Assembly: GCF_002483305.1 (NCBI RefSeq)
Contig: NZ_DLHQ01000056.1
Span: 1-64,000, forward strand
Length of the DNA: 64,000 nt
Direction of reading: 5' to 3'
DNA from: Brevundimonas sp. UBA7664
GTDB taxonomy: Bacteria; Pseudomonadota; Alphaproteobacteria; Caulobacterales; Caulobacteraceae
Positions 41,235 through 49,985 of this stretch are shown here, in pieces (the stretch's first letter is position 1; each line of letters starts with the position of its first letter). Under the pieces are notes generated by a model that ran no database searches, was not told the origin of the DNA, and saw nothing but the letters and a program-made list of their open reading frames with translations. Both the position numbers and the translations under genes were made by a program.

Positions 41235-42782
41235 ATGACGCCTGTCTCCATTTTCGCCGCGGTCGCCCTGATGATGTCTCCCCCGCAATCCGATCCAGAC
41301 GCCCCTGTGGCGCGTACGGAGCAGGGGGTGCTGGTCGGCGGGACGGCGCAGGGAGTCGAAAGTTTCAAGGGCGTGCCCTTCGCCGCTCCGCCGGTGGGTG
41401 CGATGCGCTGGCGCCTGCCGCAGCCGCCGGAACCCTGGGATGGCGAGCGTTCGGCGGCCGACTACGGCGCGATCTGCATCCAGCCCCCGTCCAACGGTGA
41501 CCCCGGCGTCGGCCCGCTGCCGATGAGCGAGGACTGTCTGACGCTGAACGTCTGGACGCCGGTTGCGCGGGGCGCAGAGCCGCTGCCGGTCATGGTGTGG
41601 ATCCATGGCGGCGGGCTCAACAACGGCTCGGGCACGGCGGCGCTGTACGACGGCACGAACCTGGCGAAGCGCGGCGTGGTGGTGGTGACGATCAACTATC
41701 GGCTGGGCCGGCTGGGGTTCTTCGGACATCCGGCGCTGACAGCGGAGGCCGGCGACGAGAATCCGGTCGGAAACTACGGACTGGCGGACGTGATCGCCTC
41801 GCTGGAATGGGTGAGGGACAATATCGCCGCTTTCGGAGGGGACGCGGGCAATGTCACGGTCTTCGGCGAGTCCGCCGGCGGAATCATGGTGACGCGGCTG
41901 ATGATTTCGGAACCCGCGCGGGGTTTGTTCCACCGCGCGGTCGTGCAGTCCGGCCTCGGCAGGGACCAGGGCACCGCAACCTTCCGGACCCGTGACGGGT
42001 CTCTTTCTCTCGAAGAGCGGGGCGTCGCTTTCGCGGTCGCTGCGGGGCTGCCGGCCGACGCCACGGCCGGGCAGCTTCGGGCCCTGCCAGCCGAGCGCCT
42101 GCTGACGCCGGCGCCGAGCTTCTACGGCGGCGATCTGATGATCATCGACGGCTATGACAACGGCGGCCTGATCGAGGAGAACGTCGCCCCGGCCTTCGCC
42201 GCCGGACTGGAAGCCCCGGTCCCCCTGATCATCGGCGCCAACAGCGCGGAGTTCTGGTGGATGAAGCCGTCGGACCTGAGCCCGTACGGGGCGATCGACG
42301 ACGTCATGACGGCCGACGAACGGGCGGCCTTCCTCGCCGCCTATGGCGGGCAGGAGGGCTATGACGCCCATGTGCTCAGCGATCTGGTGTTCAACGAGCC
42401 GGCGCGGCATCTGGCGCGACTTCACGCGGCCAACGGGCATCCGACGTATCTGTACCGGTTCGACGTCGTGCCCGAGTCCAATCCGGAGCCCAGTGGCGGC
42501 GCGACCCATGCGTCTGAGCGGCCCTATGTGTTCGACAATCTGCACACCGTCGGGCGGCCGATGGGCGAGCGGGACGACCGGGCGGCGACGGCGATGGCCG
42601 ACTACTGGACGACCTTCGCCGCCAGGGGGGACCCGAACGGGGCAGGGCGGCCTGTCTGGCCCGAGTTCGGGGCCGAGCGCGACCGGCTGCTGGAGTTCAC
42701 CAACGATGGACCGGTGGCGGGGCCGATCCCGTTCGCCGACCGGCTGGACCTGATCGAGGCCTTCTACAGCCGGGTGCGGTGA
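41235..42782 (+). CDS. Carboxylesterase (type B, COesterase family)
   Basis: Exported serine esterase of 515 residues with an N-terminal signal-like segment (MTPVSIFAAVALMMSPP). The nucleophile is S213 in FGESAGG; the oxyanion region is VWIHGGGLNNG, and YRLGRLGFF is typical of the type B group. CLTLNVWTP with C101 preserves a conserved disulfide partner (C81). The substrate is unknown. The gene converges with the GH1 glucosidase (4 bp between stops) and is divergent from the HWE kinase, so it may or may not belong to the glycan locus; deacylation of a substituted glycan is a possibility only. Confidence 0.88.
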   Translation: MTPVSIFAAVALMMSPPQSDPDAPVARTEQGVLVGGTAQGVESFKGVPFAAPPVGAMRWRLPQPPEPWDGERSAADYGAICIQPPSNGDPGVGPLPMSEDCLTLNVWTPVARGAEPLPVMVWIHGGGLNNGSGTAALYDGTNLAKRGVVVVTINYRLGRLGFFGHPALTAEAGDENPVGNYGLADVIASLEWVRDNIAAFGGDAGNVTVFGESAGGIMVTRLMISEPARGLFHRAVVQSGLGRDQGTATFRTRDGSLSLEERGVAFAVAAGLPADATAGQLRALPAERLLTPAPSFYGGDLMIIDGYDNGGLIEENVAPAFAAGLEAPVPLIIGANSAEFWWMKPSDLSPYGAIDDVMTADERAAFLAAYGGQEGYDAHVLSDLVFNEPARHLARLHAANGHPTYLYRFDVVPESNPEPSGGATHASERPYVFDNLHTVGRPMGERDDRAATAMADYWTTFAARGDPNGAGRPVWPEFGAERDRLLEFTNDGPVAGPIPFADRLDLIEAFYSRVR

Positions 42783-42786
42783 GGGT

Positions 42787-44157
42787 TCAGAGCGTACCCA
42801 GCACCGCGCCGTGGGTCTTGATCACCTCGGCGTAGAGCAGGCCGGAATCCTTGATAGTCCGCTCCTGCGTCTGGAAATTGACGTGGGTGATGCCGAACCG
42901 CTTGGAATAGCCCAGCGACCATTCGAGATTGTCGAGCAGCGACCACGCCATGTAGCCGCGCACATCGACGCCCTTGCCGATGGCGTCGTGCAGGGCCTTG
43001 AGGTGGTTCTTCAGGTATTCGACGCGCATCGGGTCCTGGACGCGGCCGTCGATGGCGTGGGGGGGGTCGTACCAGGCCGAGCCGTTCTCGGTGACCATCA
43101 GCGGCAGCCTGCCGCCGGTCTGTTCGTGCAGCCAGACGAGGGTGTCGGTCAGGGCGGGGGGATAGACCTCCCAGCCGGTCTCGGTGTGGGCGTGCTGGAT
43201 CTGTTTGACCGGGCGCGAGCGCGTCGGCCAGGCGTCGGGCGCGTTTTCCGGCACCGAGCGGGTGTACCAGTTCAGGCCCATCCAGTCGGTGGGGGTGGCG
43301 ATCAGGTCGAAGTCTTCCTGCGGGAATTCGCGGTAGGCCTCGCCATAGACGTCCTTCAGCTCTTCCGGATAGCCGCGGCCCATCAGGGGATCGAGGAACC
43401 AGCGGTTCATCTGGGCCTCGGCGCGTTTGCGCGCGGCCTCGTCCTCGGGCTTGTCCGAGGCGGGGTATTTCGGCTCGATGTTGAGGACGATGCCGATCTG
43501 GCCCTCGCCGACTTCACGAAAGCGTTTCACCGCCGCGCCGTGGGCCCGCAGGACGTTGTGACCGGCGATCATGGCCTCGAAGGCCGACTTGTGGCCGGGG
43601 GCGAGGGCGCCGTGCAGATAGCCGCCGTCGACGATCACCCAGGGCTCGTTGATCGTGCCCCAGGTCTTCACCCGGCCCTTGAATTTCTCGAACAGGACCT
43701 GGCCATAGTCGGCGAACCAGTCGGCGATGTCGGGGTTGAGCCAGCCGCCGCGATCGTCCAGCGCCGCGGGCAGGTCCCAGTGATAGAGGGTGCAGAGCGG
43801 CTCGATGCCCTTCTCGAGCAGGCCGTCGATCAGCTTGTCGTAGAAGTCGAGCCCCTTGGCGTTGATGGCCCCGCGGCCGTCCGGCATCACCCGGCTCCAG
43901 CTGACCGAGAATCGGTAGGCCTGGAGGTTCAGCCGCTGCATCAGCGCGATGTCTTCGCGCCAGCGGTTGTAATGGTCGCAGGCCACGTCGCCGGTGTCGC
44001 CATTCAGCATCATGCCCGGGGTGTGGCTGAACCGATCCCAGATCGAGGCGCCCGCGCCGTCGGCCATGGACGAGCCTTCAATCTGATAGGCGGCGGTTGC
44101 GGCTCCCCACAGAAAACCTTCGGGAAACCGATAGTTATCTGTGTTATTTGAAGTCAT
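42787..44157 (-). CDS. GH1 beta-glucosidase
   Basis: Retaining beta-glucosidase of 456 residues, probably cytoplasmic because no signal peptide is seen. The acid/base E171 is in GTINEPW and the nucleophile E357 in VTENGSAW. FLWGAATAAYQIEG is the GH1 N-terminal motif. ATG 44157 is preferred over an in-frame start at 44187. It is divergent from the LacI gene, with a TGTAATCGGTTACA operator between. It should hydrolyse imported beta-glucosides; the linkage is not determinable, and many GH1 enzymes accept sophorose. It is the terminal step of the proposed glycan pathway. Confidence 0.92.
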   Translation of the reverse strand: MTSNNTDNYRFPEGFLWGAATAAYQIEGSSMADGAGASIWDRFSHTPGMMLNGDTGDVACDHYNRWREDIALMQRLNLQAYRFSVSWSRVMPDGRGAINAKGLDFYDKLIDGLLEKGIEPLCTLYHWDLPAALDDRGGWLNPDIADWFADYGQVLFEKFKGRVKTWGTINEPWVIVDGGYLHGALAPGHKSAFEAMIAGHNVLRAHGAAVKRFREVGEGQIGIVLNIEPKYPASDKPEDEAARKRAEAQMNRWFLDPLMGRGYPEELKDVYGEAYREFPQEDFDLIATPTDWMGLNWYTRSVPENAPDAWPTRSRPVKQIQHAHTETGWEVYPPALTDTLVWLHEQTGGRLPLMVTENGSAWYDPPHAIDGRVQDPMRVEYLKNHLKALHDAIGKGVDVRGYMAWSLLDNLEWSLGYSKRFGITHVNFQTQERTIKDSGLLYAEVIKTHGAVLGTL

Positions 44158-44291
44158 ATCGTAGAGCCTCGGAGCATGGAAACGCAAACTGGATGGTGGG
44201 ACAGGCGGCGGTCGGTACGCGTATCAATCCGTCAGCACAACCTCGGTGTGGCCAAACTAGGGCACTTGCGGGGGGCATTACTAGTGTGTCA

Positions 44292-44305
44292 TGTAATCGG
44301 TTACA
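44292..44305. promoter_or_regulatory. Candidate LacI-family operator
   Basis: TGTAATCGGTTACA is a near-palindrome with arms TGTAA/TTACA and a central CG, the layout of LacI/GalR operators. It is in the 256-bp divergent gap between the GH1 and LacI genes, and likely controls both directions. A TTGCGG-N17-TCATGT possible promoter (44269-44297) overlaps it. Confidence 0.65.
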
Positions 44306-44413
44306 CGGTTTTTTCGGACGGACCCGCGCAAAGCGGGCCGGGACTGGAAACGCTCAGGGAGGATGGACATTGGCGCTGAGGGCGATCCGGCACACCTGCG
44401 TGGAGGCGGCGGC

Positions 44414-45487
44414 GTGAAGGCCGCCACGATTCGCGATGTCGCCGACCGGGCCAGCGTGTCCGTCGCCTCGGTTTCGCGCGTCCTCAGCGGTACAGGTCCG
44501 GTGACCGAAACGACCCGGAACCGGGTGCTCGAGGCCGCCAAGGCGCTGCAATATGTGCCGCACTCCGGCGCCCGCAGTCTGTCCACCAGCAAGACCCAGA
44601 CGATCGGCGTGATCCTGCCGGACCTGTACGGCGAGTTCTTCTCCGAACTGATCCGCGGCATGGACGTCGCCGCCCGCTCGCTGGGCTATCACCTGATCGT
44701 CTCGAGTTCGCATGACGACGCGGAGGAAGCGTCGGCGGCGATCCGCTCGATGCGCGGGCGGGTCGACGGCCTGATCGTGCTGTCGCCCCACCTCGACGCC
44801 TCCAACCTGGCTGCCGGACAGGCCGGCCGGACGCCGATCCTGCTGATGAACGGCGGCGCCGACGCCGGCCGTCCGTCCATCGTCGTCGACAACCACGGCG
44901 GCGCGATCCAGGCCGTTGAACATCTGGTGGCCACCGGCCGCCGCCGCATCGCCCATATCTCCGGCCCCACCGGCAACCTTGAGGCCGAGACCCGGCTGAC
45001 GGGCTATCTCGAGGCCATGGCCCGGGCCGGCCTGCCGACCACGGTGGTCGAAGGCGCCTTCACCCAGGCCTCCGGCCACGACGCCGGCGCCGAACTGGCC
45101 CGCCGGGCGACGCCGCCGGACGCCGTCTTCGCGGGCAACGACATCATGGCCGTCGGCGCCATGCTGGCCTTGCAGGACGCCGGACTGCGCGTCCCCGAGG
45201 ACGTCGCCATCATCGGATTCGACGACGTGCCGATCGCCAGCCTGGTCCGGCCCGGTCTGACGACGCTGAGGATCCGCATCGCCGAAACCGGACGGCGCGC
45301 GCTTGAGCGCCTGGTCCGTCTCATCAACGCAGCGGGCGAAGCCGTCGCCGACACCGCCTGCGAGGTCATACGCCCCGAACTGGTCGTACGCCCGTCAAGC
45401 CACCCGGCGACACCGACCCAGATCAACTCCGGCGGCCGCCCTCGCGCCACCGCCGAAACACCATCTCTGAAGGGGGAGAATACCTGA
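44414..45487 (+). CDS. LacI-family transcriptional regulator
   Basis: A 357-residue repressor. The HTH is KAATIRDVADRASVSVASVSRVLSG (given as ATIRDVADRASVSVAS), with a hinge helix and a periplasmic-binding-like sugar domain (TIGVILPDLYGEFFSELIRGMD in parts, AVFAGNDIMAVGAM, VAIIGFDDVP). GTG 44414 is chosen since it places the HTH at residue 4 and has GGAGG seven bases upstream; the ATG at 44363 has its Shine-Dalgarno directly adjacent, too close. The stop overlaps the TonB receptor start by 1 bp. The inducer is likely an oligosaccharide from the substrate. Confidence 0.92.
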   Translation: MKAATIRDVADRASVSVASVSRVLSGTGPVTETTRNRVLEAAKALQYVPHSGARSLSTSKTQTIGVILPDLYGEFFSELIRGMDVAARSLGYHLIVSSSHDDAEEASAAIRSMRGRVDGLIVLSPHLDASNLAAGQAGRTPILLMNGGADAGRPSIVVDNHGGAIQAVEHLVATGRRRIAHISGPTGNLEAETRLTGYLEAMARAGLPTTVVEGAFTQASGHDAGAELARRATPPDAVFAGNDIMAVGAMLALQDAGLRVPEDVAIIGFDDVPIASLVRPGLTTLRIRIAETGRRALERLVRLINAAGEAVADTACEVIRPELVVRPSSHPATPTQINSGGRPRATAETPSLKGENT

Positions 45488-48462
45488 TGACTCGCAAATC
45501 CATCCAGTATCTGGGGGCCGCCTCGGCCCTCGCCATGGCCGTATCGCTGGCTTGCGCCGGCGGCGCTTCCGCCCAGGTCGCCAGCTCCACGCTTCGGGGC
45601 ACGATCTATGAGGGCCAGGCGGTCGAAACCGGCGGCACGGTCACCGCGACCGAAGTCGCCACCGGCTACGTCAGCCGCGGCCGCATCGGAACCGACGGCG
45701 GCTATGTGATCCCGGGCCTGCGTCCCGGCACCTACCGGATCAATGTCGCCACGGCGGACGGCCAGTCGGTCGAGGATCTGATCACCGTCTCGCTGGGTCA
45801 GGTGGCCACGCTGGATCTTGATGTGGCCCCGGTTGTAACCGGTTCCACGGAGGGCGGAGCCACGGATCTGGGCGATGTGGTCATCACCGGCCGCCGCATC
45901 TTCGAGGTGCGCACCTCCGAGGTCGCCACCAACGTCAGCCAGGACCAGATCAACAACCTGCCGCAGATCAGCCGCAACTTCCTCAACTTCGCCGCCCTCG
46001 CTCCGGGCGTGCGGGTGACCGAAGGCGACACCGAACGCACCATCTCGGCCGGCGGCCAGGGCGCCTCGGCGATCAACGTCTTCATCGACGGCCAGAACCA
46101 GAAGTCGACCATTATCGACGGCGGCGTCGGCGGTCAGGACGACAGCCGCGGCAACCCCTTCCCGCAGGTGGCCATCCAGGAGTTCCGGGTCCTGACCCAG
46201 AACTTCAAGGCCGAGTATGAGCAGGCCTCATCCTCGATCATCACCTCGGTGACCCGATCGGGCACCAATGACTTCAGCGGCGACGCCTTCATCACCTACC
46301 AGGATGCTGACTGGACCGACGAAGACGACTTCGGTCGCGAGGTCGGCGTCGAGCGGCTGCAGTACGGCGGCTCGGTCGGCGGTCCGATCATCGAGGACCG
46401 GCTGCACTTCTTCGGCGCCTATGAGCGCAAGGACGAGACGCGCCGCAATACGGTGGTGCTGAACCGCGCCGCCTACGCGCCCCTGTTCGGCGCCGACACC
46501 GGCGCCTTCGACGCGCCGTTCGAGGAGGATCTGTTCTTCGGCAAGCTCTCCTGGTCTATCGATGACCGCCAGCGTGTCGACCTCAGCGCTACCTATCGCA
46601 CCGAGCAGGACATCCGCGACTTTGGCGGCACCAACGCCTATTCGCGCGCCAACGCCGTCAATGTCGAAACCATTTCGATCGTCGCGCGGCACCAGTACCA
46701 GGGCGACGGGTTCCTGAACGAGATCCAGCTGGACTTCTACGAGTACACCTACAACCCCACGGCGCTGAACTTCAGCGACTACGGCCGGTCGTATGTGATC
46801 TTCCGCGACGACAACGCCGCGCCAGGCTTCCAGTATAATGTCTTCAACCGCGAAGACACGGTCTTCAACACCGGCGGCCAGAGCAACAACCAGAACATCC
46901 GCCAGACGAACTGGACGTTCAAGAACGACCTGACGTTCAACGACATCGACTGGAACGGTCTGCATACGCTGAAACTGGGCTTCAAGTTCTCCAACCAGAA
47001 CTATCTGGTCGACAAGCGTTTCGGCCGTAACCCCCAGTTCATCTTCGATGTCGACGCCCGCCCGGAGATCAACAACAGCATCGACATTCCGGTCCGTGTC
47101 GAGCTGGGCGCCCTGGTGGCGCCGGCGGACGTGACCAACAACGTCATCGGCCTGTACATCCAGGACGACTGGCAGATCTCCGACCAGCTGGAAATCAACC
47201 TCGGCATCCGCTGGGACTATGAGGACAACGCGGTCAACAACGAGTACAAGACGCCGCAGAATATCCGCGACATGCTGGCGGCGATCGAGAACCTGCCGGG
47301 CTACAGCTTCCCGTCCTACTTCGACTACACCAACTACATCACCGACGGCCGTGACGCCTTCACCGGCGCCTTCCAGCCGCGCATCGGCTTCTCGTACGAT
47401 GTCTTCGGCGACGAGCGGACGGTGGTCTTCGGCGGCGCCGGCCGGTACTACGACCGGATCGGCTTCAACTTCGCCTTCGACGAGCGCTTCAAGCCGACCC
47501 AGTTCAACAAGGAGATCTTCTTCTCGCAGGCCGGCGGCCCCCGCGGCGGCGTCAATACGATCGCCTGGAACCCCATCTACCTGACGGCCGCGGGTCTCGA
47601 CCCGCTGCTGGCGGCGACGCCGGGCTCGGGCGAGGTGTTCCTGATCAAGAACGACGCCGAGCCCCCGCGCACGGATCAGTTCAACTTCGGCGTCCGCCAG
47701 AAGTTCGGCGACTTCCAGACGGCCCTGACCCTGGCCTATGGCAAGACCGAGAACCTGTTCGCCTGGTACATCGCCAACGCGGGTTCGGAGACCGGCGACC
47801 GCTTCTCGGGCCCCACCCCGACATCGGTGGGCTATCCCGAGTTCCGCAACCTGATCTTCCACTCCAACCACGATGCGTCGCAGACGTTCAAGGCCCTCTA
47901 TCTGACCATCGACAAGCCCTACAACGCGGCTGACCGTTGGGGCATGTCGTTCAGCTACACCCTGTCCGACGCCGAGCGGAACGGCAGCCGCGACGGGGGC
48001 ATTGGCGGCTTCGACTTCGACTACAACCGCCCGGGCCTGTCGCCGACCTTCCCGACCAATCAGGACGAGCGTCACCGGATCGTGGCCTCGGGCATCGTCG
48101 ACATGCCCTTCGACTTCCGCCTGTCGGGCATCCTGACCCTCGGGTCGGGTCTGCCCTTCACCCAGTTCGTCTGTCCGACGGCGACCAACCCGGACATCTG
48201 CTGGAACGGCGGCCGGCCCGAGAAGCACAGCTTCATCTTCCCGGACGCCTGGGCCTATCGCCAGATCGACCTGCGTGTGACCAAGGAGTTCGAAGTCTTC
48301 GGCGGCCAGTCGGTCGAACTGATCCTCGACGCGATCAATGTGTTCGGCTTCGAAAACTATTCAAACTTCGAACAATGCCTGTGTTCGGCCCAGTACGGCG
48401 ATCCGCGCGGTCAGTTCCTGCCCACCCGGAGCTTCCAGGTGGGTCTGCGCTACGCCTGGTGA
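45487..48462 (+). CDS. TonB-dependent receptor with N-terminal carboxypeptidase-regulatory-like domain
   Basis: Outer-membrane active transporter of 991 residues. Signal peptide 1-30 (ACAGGASAQ), a CarboxypepD_reg-like domain about 35-115 (STLRGTIYEGQ and RIGTDGGYVIPGLRPGTYRI), plug about 128-265 (VITGRR, LAPGVRVTEG, INVFIDGQNQ) and a 22-strand barrel ending in GLRYAW with a C-terminal aromatic. This Oar/SusC-like form is frequent in glycan-importing Caulobacterales. GGGGGAGAA precedes the ATG. It is coupled to lacI by a 1-bp overlap and ended by a strong terminator, so it may be expressed more than the following genes. Ligand unknown; a beta-glucan is inferred. Confidence 0.92.
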   Translation: MTRKSIQYLGAASALAMAVSLACAGGASAQVASSTLRGTIYEGQAVETGGTVTATEVATGYVSRGRIGTDGGYVIPGLRPGTYRINVATADGQSVEDLITVSLGQVATLDLDVAPVVTGSTEGGATDLGDVVITGRRIFEVRTSEVATNVSQDQINNLPQISRNFLNFAALAPGVRVTEGDTERTISAGGQGASAINVFIDGQNQKSTIIDGGVGGQDDSRGNPFPQVAIQEFRVLTQNFKAEYEQASSSIITSVTRSGTNDFSGDAFITYQDADWTDEDDFGREVGVERLQYGGSVGGPIIEDRLHFFGAYERKDETRRNTVVLNRAAYAPLFGADTGAFDAPFEEDLFFGKLSWSIDDRQRVDLSATYRTEQDIRDFGGTNAYSRANAVNVETISIVARHQYQGDGFLNEIQLDFYEYTYNPTALNFSDYGRSYVIFRDDNAAPGFQYNVFNREDTVFNTGGQSNNQNIRQTNWTFKNDLTFNDIDWNGLHTLKLGFKFSNQNYLVDKRFGRNPQFIFDVDARPEINNSIDIPVRVELGALVAPADVTNNVIGLYIQDDWQISDQLEINLGIRWDYEDNAVNNEYKTPQNIRDMLAAIENLPGYSFPSYFDYTNYITDGRDAFTGAFQPRIGFSYDVFGDERTVVFGGAGRYYDRIGFNFAFDERFKPTQFNKEIFFSQAGGPRGGVNTIAWNPIYLTAAGLDPLLAATPGSGEVFLIKNDAEPPRTDQFNFGVRQKFGDFQTALTLAYGKTENLFAWYIANAGSETGDRFSGPTPTSVGYPEFRNLIFHSNHDASQTFKALYLTIDKPYNAADRWGMSFSYTLSDAERNGSRDGGIGGFDFDYNRPGLSPTFPTNQDERHRIVASGIVDMPFDFRLSGILTLGSGLPFTQFVCPTATNPDICWNGGRPEKHSFIFPDAWAYRQIDLRVTKEFEVFGGQSVELILDAINVFGFENYSNFEQCLCSAQYGDPRGQFLPTRSFQVGLRYAW

Positions 48463-48481
48463 CGATCTCCTGAGCCTGACG

Positions 48482-48520
48482 GCCGTCCCCCGATCCCACA
48501 GGGGGGCGGCCGACTTTTTT
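48482..48520 (+). terminator. Strong intrinsic terminator inside the glycan locus
   Basis: gccgtccccc (48482-48491) pairs with ggggggcggc (48501-48510), 10 bp with one G-T pair, followed by TTTTTT at 48515-48520. It lies 19 bp after the TonB receptor stop and 34 bp before the next gene start. Confidence 0.88.
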
Positions 48521-48554
48521 GACTGACTTGCGTTTGAGTATGAGGATGGCGTCC

Positions 48555-49985
48555 ATGGATCGTCGGCGGTTTCTGATGGGCTCCACGGTCGCCGGCGTTG
48601 CGGCGCTGGGGCTGGCGGCATGCGGCGTTCGAGGCGCCGCGCCCGTCGCGGTGCTCGATCCCGCGATCGACGAACTGCAGGAACGCACCTTCCGCTGGTT
48701 CACCCATGTGACCAACCGGGCCAACGGCCTGACGCCGGACCGGTGGCCGACCGAGTCCTTCTCGTCCGTGGCCGCCGTCGGCTTCGCCCTGACCTGCTGG
48801 CCGATCGGCGTCGAGCGCGGCTGGATCAGCCGGGACGAGGCGCGCGAGCGCACCCTGACCACCATCCGCTTCTTCCATGACGCGCCGCAGGGGCCGGAGG
48901 CGACCGGGGTCGCCGGCTACAAGGGCTTCTTCTACCATTTCCTCGACATGCGGACCGGTCACCGGTTCGGCCAGACCGAGCTGTCGACCGTGGACACCAG
49001 CCTGCTGGTGGCCGGCATGCTGTTCGCCGCGCGCTGGTTCGACGGCGATCATGCCGACGAGGTCGAGATTCGCCGGCTGGCCCAGGCCGTCTATGACCGG
49101 ATCGAGTGGGACTGGGTCATGGTGCGGCCGAACCGCATCTCCATGGGTTGGTATCCCGAGACCGGCTTCATCGAGGCCGACTGGCACGTCTACAATGAGG
49201 GCATGCTGGTGCTGCTGCTGGCGATCGGCAGCGCGACCCATCCGGTTCCGGCGACCGTCTGGGACGAGTGGTGCGGAGTCTATGAGCAGAGCTGGACCGA
49301 CCGCTGGGGCCCGGCACACCTGGCCTTCGCGCCGCTGTTCGGCCACCAGTACAGCCATATGTTCGTCGACTATCGCGGCATCCGCGACGCCTGGATGCGG
49401 GCCAAGGCGGCCGAGATCGGCGGCTTCGACTATTTCGAGAACAGCGTGCGCGCCGTCGCGGCGCAGCGGAAATACGGCGTCGACAACCCGATGGGCTGGG
49501 CGGGCTATTCCGCCGACGTCTGGGGCCTGACGGCCTGCGACGGGCCGGGCGATTTCAAACAGGTCATCGGCGGGCGCGAGCGCGAGTTCTTCAGCTATTC
49601 GGCGCGCGGACCCGGCGACCGCGACGACGGCACCATCGCGCCGACCGCCGCCATGGCTTCCATGCCCTTCGCCCCGGCCGAGGTCACCGCCTGCCTGAAG
49701 GCGATGAAGGCGCGCTACGGGGCGGGCATCTATACCGAGTACGGCTTCCTGGATTCCTTCAACCCGACGCTGACCGAGCGGGAAGGCCGGCTGCAGCACG
49801 GGCGGATCGTGCCGAATGTGGGTTGGGTCGACGGCGACTACCTCGGCATCGACCAGGGGCCGATCGTCATCCAGATCGAGAACCATCGCTCCGACATCGT
49901 CTGGAAGGCCATGCGCGGCGAGCCGAACCTGACGCGCGGCCTCAAGCGGGCCGGGTTCACGGGCGGCTGGCTGGACGACGCATGA
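48555..49985 (+). CDS. GH144/glycoamylase-family lipoprotein (PF10091 type)
   Basis: Predicted lipoprotein of 476 residues. The signal has RRRFLM and a lipobox LAAC with C23, compatible with Tat-dependent lipoprotein export. The (alpha/alpha)6 domain has FRWFTHVTNRANGLTPDRW, SSVAAVGFALTCWPIGVERGW and YNEGMLVLLLAIGSATHP, matching PF10091 proteins historically called glucoamylase. Characterised members (GH144) are endo-beta-1,2-glucanases, so I favour beta-1,2-glucan as substrate. ATG 48555 is chosen by a GAGG nine bases upstream and by the signal peptide layout; 48540 and 48546 are alternatives. Overlaps the binding-protein gene by ATGA. Likely periplasmic. Confidence 0.85.
   Translation: MDRRRFLMGSTVAGVAALGLAACGVRGAAPVAVLDPAIDELQERTFRWFTHVTNRANGLTPDRWPTESFSSVAAVGFALTCWPIGVERGWISRDEARERTLTTIRFFHDAPQGPEATGVAGYKGFFYHFLDMRTGHRFGQTELSTVDTSLLVAGMLFAARWFDGDHADEVEIRRLAQAVYDRIEWDWVMVRPNRISMGWYPETGFIEADWHVYNEGMLVLLLAIGSATHPVPATVWDEWCGVYEQSWTDRWGPAHLAFAPLFGHQYSHMFVDYRGIRDAWMRAKAAEIGGFDYFENSVRAVAAQRKYGVDNPMGWAGYSADVWGLTACDGPGDFKQVIGGREREFFSYSARGPGDRDDGTIAPTAAMASMPFAPAEVTACLKAMKARYGAGIYTEYGFLDSFNPTLTEREGRLQHGRIVPNVGWVDGDYLGIDQGPIVIQIENHRSDIVWKAMRGEPNLTRGLKRAGFTGGWLDDA

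Noticed and set aside
46228..48228. 666-codon minus-strand open frame inside the TonB receptor gene
   Set aside because: Composition is dominated by Val/Glu/Asp/Arg as expected for the reverse complement of a GC-rich gene; no signal, domain or ribosome site was seen.
48555..49985. Function as starch-degrading glucoamylase
   Set aside because: The sequence matches PF10091-type proteins named glycoamylase for historical reasons, not the GH15 catalytic motifs; characterised relatives act on beta-1,2-glucan.
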